Shown piece after piece: positions 1 to 8,319 of a stretch of DNA of 37,361 nucleotides. The translations under genes and the position numbers were made by a program. Source of the stretch: Fibrobacter sp. (GTDB lineage Bacteria > Fibrobacterota > Fibrobacteria > Fibrobacterales > Fibrobacteraceae). The stretch lies in the NCBI RefSeq assembly GCF_017551775.1, contig NZ_JAFZKX010000072.1:1-37361 (forward strand), in the 5' to 3' direction. Within the stretch, counting starts at the first letter, position 1. Every line of letters begins with the position of its first letter. The notes beneath the pieces were generated by a model. The model was not told where the DNA came from. It did not search any database and saw only the letters and a list, made by a program, of their open reading frames with translations.

Positions 1-405
1 CAACGCCGTGAACAAGTAGGCATCCGTACCATTGCCGCTTTCCCCTTCATCGTCATCCCAGCCGCTAGTGGACTTGAGCATCTTGCCTGCTGTACTAGAA
101 CCGCCAACAGTAGCAACTAGCTCTTTAAATTCGACCTCTGTCGGCAAATGCCAGCCGCTCGGACAAGCGGTTTTCGCAGCAGCCCAAGTGTAAAGGCGAC
201 CGTACTTGGTGCAGTTGGACACGCTATCCTTGTAGCAGTAGGAGTTTGCAGTCTCGTAGTTCAAGTTCTCCGCCATCCAGACCTGATTGCCGATTTTCAC
301 CGTTCTATAGCTTTGACCATCGCGAGAATCGATCAAGATGCCGCAAAAAGCGTCCGTCGCAAACGACAACGCAAGCAAAGCAATAATGGCAAAAGAACGA
401 TTCAT
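1..405 (-). CDS. FISUMP-domain secreted protein, 5' part only
   Basis: The gene starts at 405 and runs off the left edge, so only about 135 residues are visible. The protein opens with a signal peptide (MNRSFAIIALLALSFATDAF). The typical opening of the Fibrobacter major paralogous domain (TIGR02145) follows: DSRDGQSYRTVKIGNQVWMA, then ENLNY, a CTKYGRLYTWAAA block and CPSGWHLPTEVEF. Unlike the other two FISUMP proteins here it has no lipobox Cys, so it looks exported rather than lipid-anchored. An AAGGA ribosome site lies 8 bases before the ATG. The domain is very common in Fibrobacter, but its biochemical role is unknown. The family call is secure; the full length and any extra domains cannot be seen. 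Confidence 0.85.
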   Translation of the reverse strand, partial: MNRSFAIIALLALSFATDAFCGILIDSRDGQSYRTVKIGNQVWMAENLNYETANSYCYKDSVSNCTKYGRLYTWAAAKTACPSGWHLPTEVEFKELVATVGGSSTAGKMLKSTSGWDDDEGESGNGTDAYLFTAL

Positions 406-460
406 AGAAGATCCTTGTGAATTCTATGAATATACATTTTCCTTGCCAAAGGCAAAAAGC

Positions 461-481
461 CCCGGCGGTGTGCCGGGGCAA
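461..481 (-). terminator. Rho-independent terminator, probably for glyA
   Basis: A perfect 8-bp stem (GCCCCGGC/GCCGGGGC) with a 5-base loop is followed on the minus strand by TTTTTG. It lies downstream of glyA and about 55 bases before the start of the FISUMP gene, so it would insulate the two. Confidence 0.75.
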
Positions 482-542
482 ATTTCTATTAACAGCCGCG
501 CTCGTTTATTGCGCGCGAGCGGTTACGATTGTGAGCAACAAA

Positions 543-565
543 GCCCTCGGGTGTTAACCGAGGGC
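543..565 (-). terminator. Second hairpin downstream of glyA
   Basis: An 8-bp perfect stem (GCCCTCGG/CCGAGGGC) has a 7-base loop. On the minus strand it is followed by CTTTGTTG, a poor T-tract. It may be an auxiliary terminator or an mRNA 3'-end stabiliser for glyA, ahead of the stronger hairpin at 461-481. Confidence 0.45.
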
Positions 566-623
566 GGTTGCGAGAGCGAGTGAGAAACCGGAGGTTTCAA
601 TGCCCTAAATGACGAACGAGCGG

Positions 624-1907
624 TTATTTATAAAGCGGGTGCTTCTTGCAGAGAGCCACGATGTCTTCACGGATCTTGGCAAGACCGGCTTCGTCGTCCT
701 TGGCCTGGATGGCGCGGTCGATGATGCGAGCCACTTCGCGAGTGTCTTCTTCGTCAAAGCCACGAGTCGTGATGGCGGCAGTACCGAGACGGACACCGGA
801 CGGATCCATCGGCTTGCGCGGATCGAACGGGATCGTAGAACGGCTGCAGGAGATGCCGACCTTTTCCATGGCCACTTCAGCTTCCTTACCGGAAACGCCC
901 TTGGAGGTCATGTCCACCACGATGAGGTGGTTGTCGGTGCCATCGCTGATGACCTTGTAGCCGAGCTTCTGCATTTCGGCGCACATGGCCTGAGCGTTCT
1001 TGATGACGTTCTTAGCGTAGGTCTGGAATTCCGGCTGCAGAGCTTCGAGGAAAGCAACGGCCTTACCGGCGTTCACGTGGTCGTGCGGACCACCCTGCAT
1101 GCCCGGGAACACGCCCTTGTCGATTTCCTTGGCGAGGGAAACTTCCTTGAGTTCACCCTTGACCATCTTCTGGATGGTACGGTCCTTGCACATGATGATA
1201 GCGGAACGCGGGCCACGGAGAGTCTTGTGGGTGGTGGTCGTCACGATGTCGAAGTACGGCACCGGAGAGTCGATAGCCTTACCGGCAACGAGACCGGCAA
1301 TGTGAGAAATGTCAGCCATGGTGAGGGCGCCAACTTCGTCGGCGATTTCCTTGAAGCGCTTCCAGTCGAGGTTGCGGCTGTAGGCGGAGAAGCCGGCGAG
1401 GATCATCTTCGGCTTTTCCTTGAGAGCGATTTCGCGGACCTTGTCCATGTCGATGCGGCCAGTTTCCTTATCGACTTCGTACTGCACGAAGTTGTAGAGC
1501 ATACCGGAGAAGTTCACCGGATGGCCGTGAGAAAGGTGTCCACCGTGGTCGAGCTTGAGGCCGAGGACCTTGTCACCCGGCTTGAGGACGGCGAAGTACA
1601 CGGCAGCGTTGGCCGGAGAACCGGACAGCGGCTGGATGTTCACGTGGTCGCAACCAAAGAGTTTCTTGCAACGTTCGATAGCGAGGGCTTCCATCTTGTC
1701 GATGACTTCGTTACCACCGTAGTAACGCTTGCCCACGTAACCTTCACTGTACTTGTTGGTCAGCACGGAGCCCATGGCTTCCATGACGGCCTTGGAGGTG
1801 TAGTTTTCAGAAGCGATGAGCTCGATGCCATATTCCTGGCGTTCGGCTTCTTCCTGAATGATGTTGTAGATTTCCGGATCTGTCTGTTGCAGTGTAGATT
1901 TGAGCAT
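624..1907 (-). CDS. glyA: Serine hydroxymethyltransferase
   Basis: A 427-residue cytoplasmic PLP enzyme that interconverts serine and tetrahydrofolate with glycine and 5,10-methylene-tetrahydrofolate, supplying one-carbon units. The length fits the family. Visible motifs include IELIASENYTS near residues 29-38, the YYGGNE segment at 62-67 and the PLP-binding TTTTHKTLRGPR block with the Schiff-base lysine at K228. An AAGGAG site sits 7 bases before the ATG. It lies downstream of the pectin genes, but the 70-base gap contains its own promoter-like sequence and two hairpins follow the stop, so it is probably a separate transcription unit. The reading frame is intact. Confidence 0.97.
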   Translation of the reverse strand: MLKSTLQQTDPEIYNIIQEEAERQEYGIELIASENYTSKAVMEAMGSVLTNKYSEGYVGKRYYGGNEVIDKMEALAIERCKKLFGCDHVNIQPLSGSPANAAVYFAVLKPGDKVLGLKLDHGGHLSHGHPVNFSGMLYNFVQYEVDKETGRIDMDKVREIALKEKPKMILAGFSAYSRNLDWKRFKEIADEVGALTMADISHIAGLVAGKAIDSPVPYFDIVTTTTHKTLRGPRSAIIMCKDRTIQKMVKGELKEVSLAKEIDKGVFPGMQGGPHDHVNAGKAVAFLEALQPEFQTYAKNVIKNAQAMCAEMQKLGYKVISDGTDNHLIVVDMTSKGVSGKEAEVAMEKVGISCSRSTIPFDPRKPMDPSGVRLGTAAITTRGFDEEDTREVARIIDRAIQAKDDEAGLAKIREDIVALCKKHPLYK

Positions 1908-1937
1908 TTAGCTACTCCTTGGGTTTTGTACGGCCCA

Positions 1938-1967
1938 AATATAGTAAAAAAAGCTAAACGCGGTCGA
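1938..1967 (-). promoter_or_regulatory. Putative glyA promoter
   Basis: On the minus strand a TATATT -10 (1938-1943) is preceded by an 18-base spacer and TCGACC (1962-1967), a weak -35. The -10 continues as TATATTTG, a pattern that recurs upstream of several genes here. The leader would be about 25 bases. Confidence 0.4.
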
Positions 1968-1977
1968 AAAAGACAGG

Positions 1978-3702
1978 CTACAGCGCTCCACTATCGATTT
2001 TCACGAACCAGGCGTTGTCCGCATCGGCGATATCGGCGCTGTACTTGTAATCGGGCTTGTACCCGAGCGAATCCGCCACGGCCCCCTCGTCCCCCGCCAT
2101 AAGTCTGTTGCCCTGCATATTGGCAAAGCCGAAGGTCGTATCGACCGGAACACCGTCCGCATCGGCCAGACTGTACAAGGAAACTGCCTCTGCAATGTTA
2201 AATACATTGCTTTCTATGAAGCATTTCGCCGAATCGGCACATTCGATACCGGCGGACTCCATGTCGGCGAAGAGGTTGTTATAGGCATGGAGTGAACCGC
2301 CATGGGCGCGAATACCATTTTCCGAGAGGTTCACAAAGTAGTTGTGATGCATGGTGAGCTTCTGGTCCGGTTCCTTGATGATATCCGCAGGAAGCCCGAA
2401 GAGCACACCCGTCTGTGCATTCTCGAAGCGCGACCACGAGACCGTCACGCCGTAGGAGCCGCGTTTCACGTCGAGTTCCACCAGCGGGTATTCCTCGAAG
2501 GTGCAGTGGTCCACCCAGATATGGTGCGAACCGTTATGGATAGAAAGCGCACGGCGCGAACTCGTGTCGAGCACCGTAATCGCAGGTGCGGTAAACGTGA
2601 GATTTTCAAAAATCAGGTTGCTCGAGACATCGGTCAAGATTCCCATGCCCGCAATGCGAATATCACGGCCACGGCCATCGATGGTCTTGTCTTTTTTGAG
2701 GCGGAGCGGAGACCGGAGATTGTACGTACCGCTCTTCTCGAACAGCACCCACGTGGGGCCATCCTTATAGGCGCACTCACGCAGCGAACCCGGAGCAATT
2801 ACTGCCTTCGTCGCAGCGACACCGGCAGAGTCCACCTCCGTGGTATCCTCGACAATCAGGTAGTCTTCCGTCGTGGTCACGATGCAGATTTCGCCTTCCG
2901 CCTTGGAAATTTCACCCAGGCTATCGGTAACGCCCGCAGCTCCGAGAGTACCGACGGCATAGCCTTCAATTTGAGAAAGCAACGCCGCATGTTCGCTCCA
3001 GTCCTTGTCGGGATACTTGCTCGCATCCGGTTCAGGCTGCTTGAACACCTTGATTTCGGAATCCGGGTCGGAGCAGTCCACATACAACGTATCACCCGGA
3101 GCGAATTTCAATGTGACAGAATTGTTTTCCAGCGAATCGACGAAATTGACCTTGAAATTCCCTGCCGGGAGAGAATCAATGACGAAATGCCCCGTACTGT
3201 CGGGAACGACGAAGCGGTCGAGTCCGACAACGCGAACCACGGGCGAAGTCGAACCAGGCACGACGAAGCCCTCGATAGAAGAAAGTTCACCCAGCTTGAC
3301 GGTATCGATTGCCGAGGCGTTCGTGTCAAGACTGATATTGAGCACCGCACCCGCCGCATTCGAGCCCTTCACGTTACGGATTTCCACCGCATACTTTCCC
3401 GGCTCGGCAGAAAATTCAACGAACCCGCTCTCATCCGATTCCGTCCACTCGGCAAGAGATGCGCCGTCACTCAAGAAATCTTCCGGAAGCATGCGCACGC
3501 GCGAATGGCCCGCAGGCGTTCCGTCCGCAAGCTGAACCTGCAAGGCAATCGTCGATTCCGCCTCGGTACCGCCGGCAACCTTCCCGTCGTTACTGCAGGC
3601 CGAAAGCAGGCCAGCAGCAAGCAAGGCCGCAGCACTTGCCGCTAGAGTTCCGGAGGCAATTCCGTGCAGGCGTCCGCATATTTTGAACAAACTAGACATC
3701 AT
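1978..3702 (-). CDS. Pectate lyase family 1-like lipoprotein
   Basis: A 574-residue protein beginning with a lipoprotein signal (lipobox LLSAC, Cys36). Residues of about 45-250 resemble beta-sandwich, carboxypeptidase-regulatory-like modules. From about residue 280 onward is a right-handed beta-helix resembling polysaccharide lyase family 1: KTIDGRG near 338, IWVDHCTF near 394, LDVKRGSYGVTVSW shortly after, MHHNYF near 450 and GIRAHGG near 463, where the lyase catalytic arginine is expected. The usual DGLLDI calcium-site segment reads YPLVELDV, so calcium binding may differ. The likely role is cleavage of (homo)galacturonan at the cell surface. Starts at 3702 or 3699 fit GGAGG upstream. The start overlaps the end of the regulator gene by about 11 bases, which suggests translational coupling. 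A longer in-frame extension upstream lacks any signal peptide and was not used. Confidence 0.8.
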   Translation of the reverse strand: MMSSLFKICGRLHGIASGTLAASAAALLAAGLLSACSNDGKVAGGTEAESTIALQVQLADGTPAGHSRVRMLPEDFLSDGASLAEWTESDESGFVEFSAEPGKYAVEIRNVKGSNAAGAVLNISLDTNASAIDTVKLGELSSIEGFVVPGSTSPVVRVVGLDRFVVPDSTGHFVIDSLPAGNFKVNFVDSLENNSVTLKFAPGDTLYVDCSDPDSEIKVFKQPEPDASKYPDKDWSEHAALLSQIEGYAVGTLGAAGVTDSLGEISKAEGEICIVTTTEDYLIVEDTTEVDSAGVAATKAVIAPGSLRECAYKDGPTWVLFEKSGTYNLRSPLRLKKDKTIDGRGRDIRIAGMGILTDVSSNLIFENLTFTAPAITVLDTSSRRALSIHNGSHHIWVDHCTFEEYPLVELDVKRGSYGVTVSWSRFENAQTGVLFGLPADIIKEPDQKLTMHHNYFVNLSENGIRAHGGSLHAYNNLFADMESAGIECADSAKCFIESNVFNIAEAVSLYSLADADGVPVDTTFGFANMQGNRLMAGDEGAVADSLGYKPDYKYSADIADADNAWFVKIDSGAL

Positions 3703-4609
3703 CTGCACCCTCCGTCTCCGCGCCATCCGGAGTCGATTCCACCTGCGCCTCGCCACGGATACGACGCTTGCGTCCCCTGCGCTTGGGTGGCGGATACGGG
3801 TCCGAAAGCGGGAACAGTTGCATCCCCAGCTGGAAAACGCGGTTGGGTTTATTGCACTGCGACACCTTCGCAAGCACTTCCCTGCGGAAGCGGCGCACCA
3901 TCTCGACGAGTTCGCCGTAGATTTCCTCGTTGCAGGCGAAGGCGAGCGTCGAAAGATTGCGTTCCGTATTGTCGAAACGATCCATGGCCGTCTGCGCCAC
4001 GTTCAGGTTCTGCTGGATATACGAATTCACCGCCGTGCCGTAGGATTTCGACCCGCTGGAAATCAGTCCCAGCGTCTGCTCGTACAAACCCGTCTCGGGG
4101 TTCTTCTTTATCATCGAGAGGCGTTCGAGAAGCGCAATCGACGAGCGCACCTGCGATGCCGAAATCGGCGGGCGCACCATGAGCCCGAGGGCAGCGTCAT
4201 CGCCCACATAGGGGTAGAAAGTCACCAGTTCGCGGATAACGGCATGGTACCAGTGGTCAAAATATTCGAACTGATCCTTCGCCAAATCCTCGACCTTGCA
4301 TTCTTTAGTCGCGACGAGTTTTTCGAGGTACTTGCGGCTCTCGGAATGGGTCTTCGCCTGGTTGAAGGCAACCATGTTGGCGAAATACGTCCTCTCCCGC
4401 ATATCGCGGCAGAAAATTTCGGCAAAGACGCTCACCATGCGTTCGGTAAGGTTGCGCTTCCCCTGCAAAATCTTGTTGAACATCGAACCATCGAATCCCG
4501 CGCGGTCAGCTATATAGCGATGACTGAAGCGCCAGTCCGTCGCATGGCGCTCCTCGTAGGCATCCCGCAAAAATTCCCGGTAATTCAGATATTCAAAAAG
4601 ATTGATCAT
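3692..4609 (-). CDS. TIGR02147-family putative transcriptional regulator
   Basis: A 305-residue soluble protein with no signal peptide. The opening INLFEYLNYREFLRDAYEE and the whole layout match the TIGR02147 (DUF4423) family, which is expanded in Fibrobacter. Residues of about 30-66 (YIADRAGFDGSMFNKILQGK and following) read like a helix-turn-helix of the XRE type. The long helical middle could be a sensor or dimerisation region. The C-terminus is strongly basic (KRRGRKRRIRG). It sits between the esterases and the pectate lyase, overlapping the latter, so control of the pectin locus is a reasonable inference. It also seems to have its own promoter (TATATT at 4644-4649) flanked by two GTCCACA sites. 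DNA binding has not been shown from sequence alone. Confidence 0.8.
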   Translation of the reverse strand: MINLFEYLNYREFLRDAYEERHATDWRFSHRYIADRAGFDGSMFNKILQGKRNLTERMVSVFAEIFCRDMRERTYFANMVAFNQAKTHSESRKYLEKLVATKECKVEDLAKDQFEYFDHWYHAVIRELVTFYPYVGDDAALGLMVRPPISASQVRSSIALLERLSMIKKNPETGLYEQTLGLISSGSKSYGTAVNSYIQQNLNVAQTAMDRFDNTERNLSTLAFACNEEIYGELVEMVRRFRREVLAKVSQCNKPNRVFQLGMQLFPLSDPYPPPKRRGRKRRIRGEAQVESTPDGAETEGADDV

Positions 4610-4643
4610 ATCACAACATTCGCCTATTTCGGTTTTTTAAAGG

Positions 4644-4688
4644 AATATAGCAAATTAGTCCACAATAAGCACTATAAAAAAGTCCACA
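4644..4688 (-). promoter_or_regulatory. Promoter region of the regulator gene with two TGTGGAC sites
   Basis: On the minus strand there is a TATATT -10 at 4644-4649 and two copies of TGTGGAC, at 4658-4664 and 4682-4688, spaced 24 bases apart. The nearer copy lies between the -10 and the -35 position and the other just upstream, as expected for an operator. Similar motifs occur upstream of the first pectin gene at 13737-13743 and 13767-13773. Confidence 0.4.
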
Positions 4689-4729
4689 TTGAAAATCGTG
4701 TAATCATGCGCACGCCCTCCATCCCAGAA

Positions 4730-6472
4730 TCAATTGCGGAACGTCTTTACGGCAGGGAAATTGCGCCGCAGCTCAGATGCGGGAACCTCGCGGCCAAGCG
4801 CATTGAACGGCTTGCCTGCTGCTGGCCGTACATTAAAACTGCGGACAGGCGCGATGCGGATAATGGACGTATCCGGGTCATTCATCACCTTCGCAGGCTT
4901 GCATCCGGTACGGTACACGCCCTTGATGTCGAAGGCAATCATGTCGATATTCGGGCCGCCATCCGATGTCGTCGAAGCGAGTTTCACCTTGAAATCGAGC
5001 GCATCCAACCACACGTCCTCGACATAGACCGTATCCCATTTCGTCCAGCTGCCCGTAGGCGGGAACGCGACATCGTAGGTACCATTGTCTACCGTAATCT
5101 TCATGTCCCGATTGGAAGATCCGTCAAAGGCGTAGCGCACCATCATGCGCGCATTGGATGCCGACTGGTCGGAGGTCACGTTGTACGTAGCCGTACTGTA
5201 GGCGCTGTTTTCAAGATTGAAAAATCCCTGGCCAGTAAATCCCTCGTGGTTCGAGTCCGTCGTGCCGTCGCCCAGCTCGGGCCTCGACATGTCAATCGGG
5301 GAACGCCACACCGTATCGGCCACGCCGTCAAAGCAAAGTTTCTGGTCGATGGAACTGGAAGACTGCGGGCCGCCGGAACTCGAAGAATTCGGGCCGTCGC
5401 CGCTCTCCCCTTCTTCGCCGTGTTCAATCTTCTGGCAGGCGGAACCGCCCTTGAACATGGCCGTGTAGGTGATGTTGCGCGCCTTCGTCTTGAAGCCGTA
5501 ATAAATCTGCTTGGTCGAAAGTTCGTTGCAGTCGTCGTCCACCCACTTTTCGAACGTCTGGCCGTTGGGCGTCACGCGGAGCGTCATCGGGGAACCCGCC
5601 GGAAAATACTGCGTCTGCGTAATGAGCCCGTTGTAATTCGAAAGGTTAGTCTGCACCTTGATGGTGTAGCGCGGCTTGATGGCGGAGACAAGCGTCGTAA
5701 GCGCGGCCTTCGCCTCGGCAGAGAGATTCGTGTTGCTCTTGAGGTTTTCTTCCAGCTCTTCGCAAATCATCTGAGCATGGCCCATCGAGCCCATCTCCTG
5801 GAAGTGCGTCGTCCCGTCGTTCACGCCGTCCGGGAAGTTCGGGTACTCGCCCTTCTCCAGTTTCTTGTACAGGTAGCGCGTCACGTAATCCGGGATGTTC
5901 TTGTACGTCGTGTTGTACGTGTTGTACGACTTCATGTTAAGATCGACGAACGGAATCTTGTTGTTCTTCGCGACCGTCTGCATCATGCCGCGGGCATCGT
6001 AGTTGTTGTTACCCGTCGAGAACACATTTCGCGAACCGTTCAGGTTCATCGGCGAAACCAGAATGACATTCACGCCCTTCTTTACGCCCGCATCCACGAA
6101 CTTCTGGATGTAACCCGGAAACTCAGAAGGTTCAACATAACGAGCGGCCTTACTGTAATCGCGGTCGTTATGCCCGAACTGAACGAAAAGGTAATCGCCC
6201 TTCTGAGCAACCTTCATGATTTCGTCCAGGCGGCCTTCTTCGATAAACGTCCTCGAACTGCGCCCGCCGAGAGCAGCATTATTGACCTTCACGCGGGCAC
6301 CGTCAAAGAAGTATCCAATCACCTGACCCCAACCCGTCTGCGGATAAACGTTATCCTTGTACGTCTGAACGGTCGAATCGCCCGCCACGTGAATCGTAAA
6401 ACTGGTAGAATCGCTCACGGCGACACCCGCGAACATTGCTGCAAGGAGAAGGAATTTTATGGTCCGACGCAT
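4730..6472 (-). CDS. Rhamnogalacturonan acetylesterase (CE12-like) with CBM35-like domain
   Basis: A 580-residue secreted protein with a signal peptide over residues 1-20. Residues of about 26-255 form an SGNH hydrolase like the CE12 esterases that deacetylate rhamnogalacturonan: GDST (Ser33), ALGGRSS (about 67-73), FGHND (Asn102) and DGTTH (Asp219, His223). The last motif has one residue more than the usual DxxH. A beta-rich repeat (about 265-345), a Ser/Gly linker and a CBM35-like module (about 385-520, with GFTGQGFFN and GPNIDMIAF) follow. The C-terminal tail is short and lacks the sorting-like domain of the other enzymes in this locus. The start at 6472 was chosen because the signal peptide begins there and GAGG lies just upstream. 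It begins two bases after the stop of the previous esterase gene, so the two are co-transcribed. Confidence 0.85.
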   Translation of the reverse strand: MRRTIKFLLLAAMFAGVAVSDSTSFTIHVAGDSTVQTYKDNVYPQTGWGQVIGYFFDGARVKVNNAALGGRSSRTFIEEGRLDEIMKVAQKGDYLFVQFGHNDRDYSKAARYVEPSEFPGYIQKFVDAGVKKGVNVILVSPMNLNGSRNVFSTGNNNYDARGMMQTVAKNNKIPFVDLNMKSYNTYNTTYKNIPDYVTRYLYKKLEKGEYPNFPDGVNDGTTHFQEMGSMGHAQMICEELEENLKSNTNLSAEAKAALTTLVSAIKPRYTIKVQTNLSNYNGLITQTQYFPAGSPMTLRVTPNGQTFEKWVDDDCNELSTKQIYYGFKTKARNITYTAMFKGGSACQKIEHGEEGESGDGPNSSSSGGPQSSSSIDQKLCFDGVADTVWRSPIDMSRPELGDGTTDSNHEGFTGQGFFNLENSAYSTATYNVTSDQSASNARMMVRYAFDGSSNRDMKITVDNGTYDVAFPPTGSWTKWDTVYVEDVWLDALDFKVKLASTTSDGGPNIDMIAFDIKGVYRTGCKPAKVMNDPDTSIIRIAPVRSFNVRPAAGKPFNALGREVPASELRRNFPAVKTFRN

Positions 6473-6474
6473 CC

Positions 6475-8295
6475 TTACCTCACCTTTACCCAATTTCCAT
6501 TAAACTTCGAACTACCCTGGCGCACCACTACGCGGTAGAGCCCGGTCGCCTTCACCATCGAGGGGAGCGACACCTCGCCCATCCCTTCGAATGTCTCGCG
6601 GGCCACAAGACGCCCACCCATATTGAATACGCTCACGGTCGCGCGTTCCGAATTCGCAAGGCGCAATGTTTCACCGAGCAAGGCAAATCCCGCTCCGCCC
6701 ACACGGGGCGCAATCGCTATGGTCGAATCCTCGGGGCAGCCTTCACTTACGCGACACACATCGTCGATGCTGAAACCGAAGGCATCGATATTCGGGGCAC
6801 CTTCACTCGTAAGGGAAATAAAGCGCAAGTCCGCCTCACCCAAGGGAGCATCCATCACCACGTAGGCGGTATCCCAGGTATCCCAGCTACCCGTCGGAGG
6901 GGCGTTCACGTAGTAATCGTGATCGAGGTAGGCGTTGAACATGCGGTCAGCCGTACCGCCGTTCGAATAACGGACAGCAAGAGTCACGTAGCCCGCACCG
7001 GGGAACTTCATGCGGTACTTGCCGTAGGAATTCTTTTCGTTCGCAGCATTCCAGAAGCCTTCGCCAGTGAAACCCGTGTGGTTGTTCTCGGAAAAACCGA
7101 TGCCCGAATCCGGCTTGTACGCGTCGAAGAACTTCTTGATGTTCTTGTCCACTTCCACGCTGTCTTCGGTACTGCCTTCCATCGGGGTGAAAGGAACAAA
7201 CGTCACGTCGTCGAGGTTCTTCGGGGTCGTCGTCGGGAACGCGGTCAAAGCCTTCCCGTCGCCCTCGTACTTCTGCGCCGTACCACCCTCATAGACTGCG
7301 GTAAACTGCGTAGCGGCGCTCCCCATCTTGAACGTGTAAATAAACTGCGACTTCACGGTACTTACCGCCTGGCCACTCACCTTGTTGCCATTGCCATCGT
7401 ACCAGCCAAGGAACTTCTTGCCGTTCTTCGGGATAGTCTTGAGCATCACGGTCATGCCCTGCGGGTAATAGGCGTTTATCGAAGTCGCTTCGGCGGCGCC
7501 CTCCGGCGAAACCTTCACGCTCACCTGGTACATGGGCGCCATGTAATCGCCGAGCTTCTTCACAATCGGGTCGGAATGCGCGCGCATCTGTTCGGTAATG
7601 ATACGCCCATAGGCGTTGGCACCGTTCATCTGCAGGTGAACCTGGTCGGCCTGATCCGCCTTCAGGTTGCCGTATTCCGCACTCGTCGCATAGTTGTAAA
7701 TAAACTGCTGCGCATAGTACTCGCCCACCGAAATCATGAAGTTCGCCGCCATCTCGCTCATATCAATGAACGGGATGTTCAGGGAATCCGCAATCGCCTT
7801 CGCGCGCGCCGGGAACCCGCGGTAACTGTTATGAATCTGCGTCGGGGAATCGTAGTAGCAGCGGCGAATCGGGCTTACGATAATCGAGTAAGCGCCTTTC
7901 GCCTGGGCTTCTTTAGCCATCGCGCTCATCGCCACCGTAAACTTGGCTTCATCACTCTTGCTCACGTCGTTAATGCCGAACTGGATAACGGCATAGTCGC
8001 CCGCCTGCAATTTGTCTACAATGCAGTTGCCGTTGCTACAGCCATGCTTCCAGAACATGTCGTAATAGCCGTCGGCAGCCATGCCGCCCTGGCCGCGGTT
8101 CACGACCGCCGCCTTGTTCACGTCGAACCAGTAATGAAAATCCTGGCCTTGGCCCTGCTTGGGGCAGTAGCCTTCGGCCCAGTCCTGCATAGTAGAGTCA
8201 CCGCACATGTAAATGGTCACCTTCGCCAAGGCCATTGGGGCGGCGACCATCGATGCGATAACGGCAGACTGCCAGATCTTAGTGACTATATTCAT
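6475..8295 (-). CDS. Second SGNH/CE12-type acetylesterase with CBM35-like and C-terminal sorting-like domains
   Basis: A 606-residue secreted protein whose signal peptide ends near residue 24 (APMALA). The SGNH catalytic domain (about 25-240) shows CGDST (Ser34), RGQGG (68-71), FGIND (Asn109) and DQVH (Asp217, His220), all in standard order. An InlB-like beta repeat (about 250-345) and a CBM35-like module (about 395-520, with GFTGEGFWN and GAPNIDAFGF) follow. The last 75 residues resemble a C-terminal secretion or sorting domain (VSVFNMGGRLVARE, GLYRVVV). The likely role is removal of acetyl groups from pectic polymers outside the cell, before lyase cleavage. It starts 24 bases after the preceding PL11 gene and ends 2 bases before the next esterase. 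It is distinctly diverged from that neighbour in the catalytic domain, so it may prefer a different acetyl position. Confidence 0.83.
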   Translation of the reverse strand: MNIVTKIWQSAVIASMVAAPMALAKVTIYMCGDSTMQDWAEGYCPKQGQGQDFHYWFDVNKAAVVNRGQGGMAADGYYDMFWKHGCSNGNCIVDKLQAGDYAVIQFGINDVSKSDEAKFTVAMSAMAKEAQAKGAYSIIVSPIRRCYYDSPTQIHNSYRGFPARAKAIADSLNIPFIDMSEMAANFMISVGEYYAQQFIYNYATSAEYGNLKADQADQVHLQMNGANAYGRIITEQMRAHSDPIVKKLGDYMAPMYQVSVKVSPEGAAEATSINAYYPQGMTVMLKTIPKNGKKFLGWYDGNGNKVSGQAVSTVKSQFIYTFKMGSAATQFTAVYEGGTAQKYEGDGKALTAFPTTTPKNLDDVTFVPFTPMEGSTEDSVEVDKNIKKFFDAYKPDSGIGFSENNHTGFTGEGFWNAANEKNSYGKYRMKFPGAGYVTLAVRYSNGGTADRMFNAYLDHDYYVNAPPTGSWDTWDTAYVVMDAPLGEADLRFISLTSEGAPNIDAFGFSIDDVCRVSEGCPEDSTIAIAPRVGGAGFALLGETLRLANSERATVSVFNMGGRLVARETFEGMGEVSLPSMVKATGLYRVVVRQGSSKFNGNWVKVR

Positions 8296-8319
8296 AACAT
8301 CCCATCCATTTCCAATTTT

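Noticed and set aside
3703-3873. Longer N-terminus for the PL1-like lipoprotein.
   Set aside because: The extension lies wholly within the regulator gene, is Arg-rich, and would bury the lipoprotein signal. The ATGs at 3702/3699 have GGAGG upstream.
3683-6538. A very long open frame of about 950 codons on the plus strand, antisense to the regulator and one esterase; similar long antisense frames at 609-2102, 6436-8361, 9169-10875, 11718-13613 and 31798-33852.
   Set aside because: The translations are rich in Arg and His with no recognisable domain and cross several real genes. The opposite strand carries well-supported enzymes. Such frames arise when codon choice avoids TTA, CTA and TCA.
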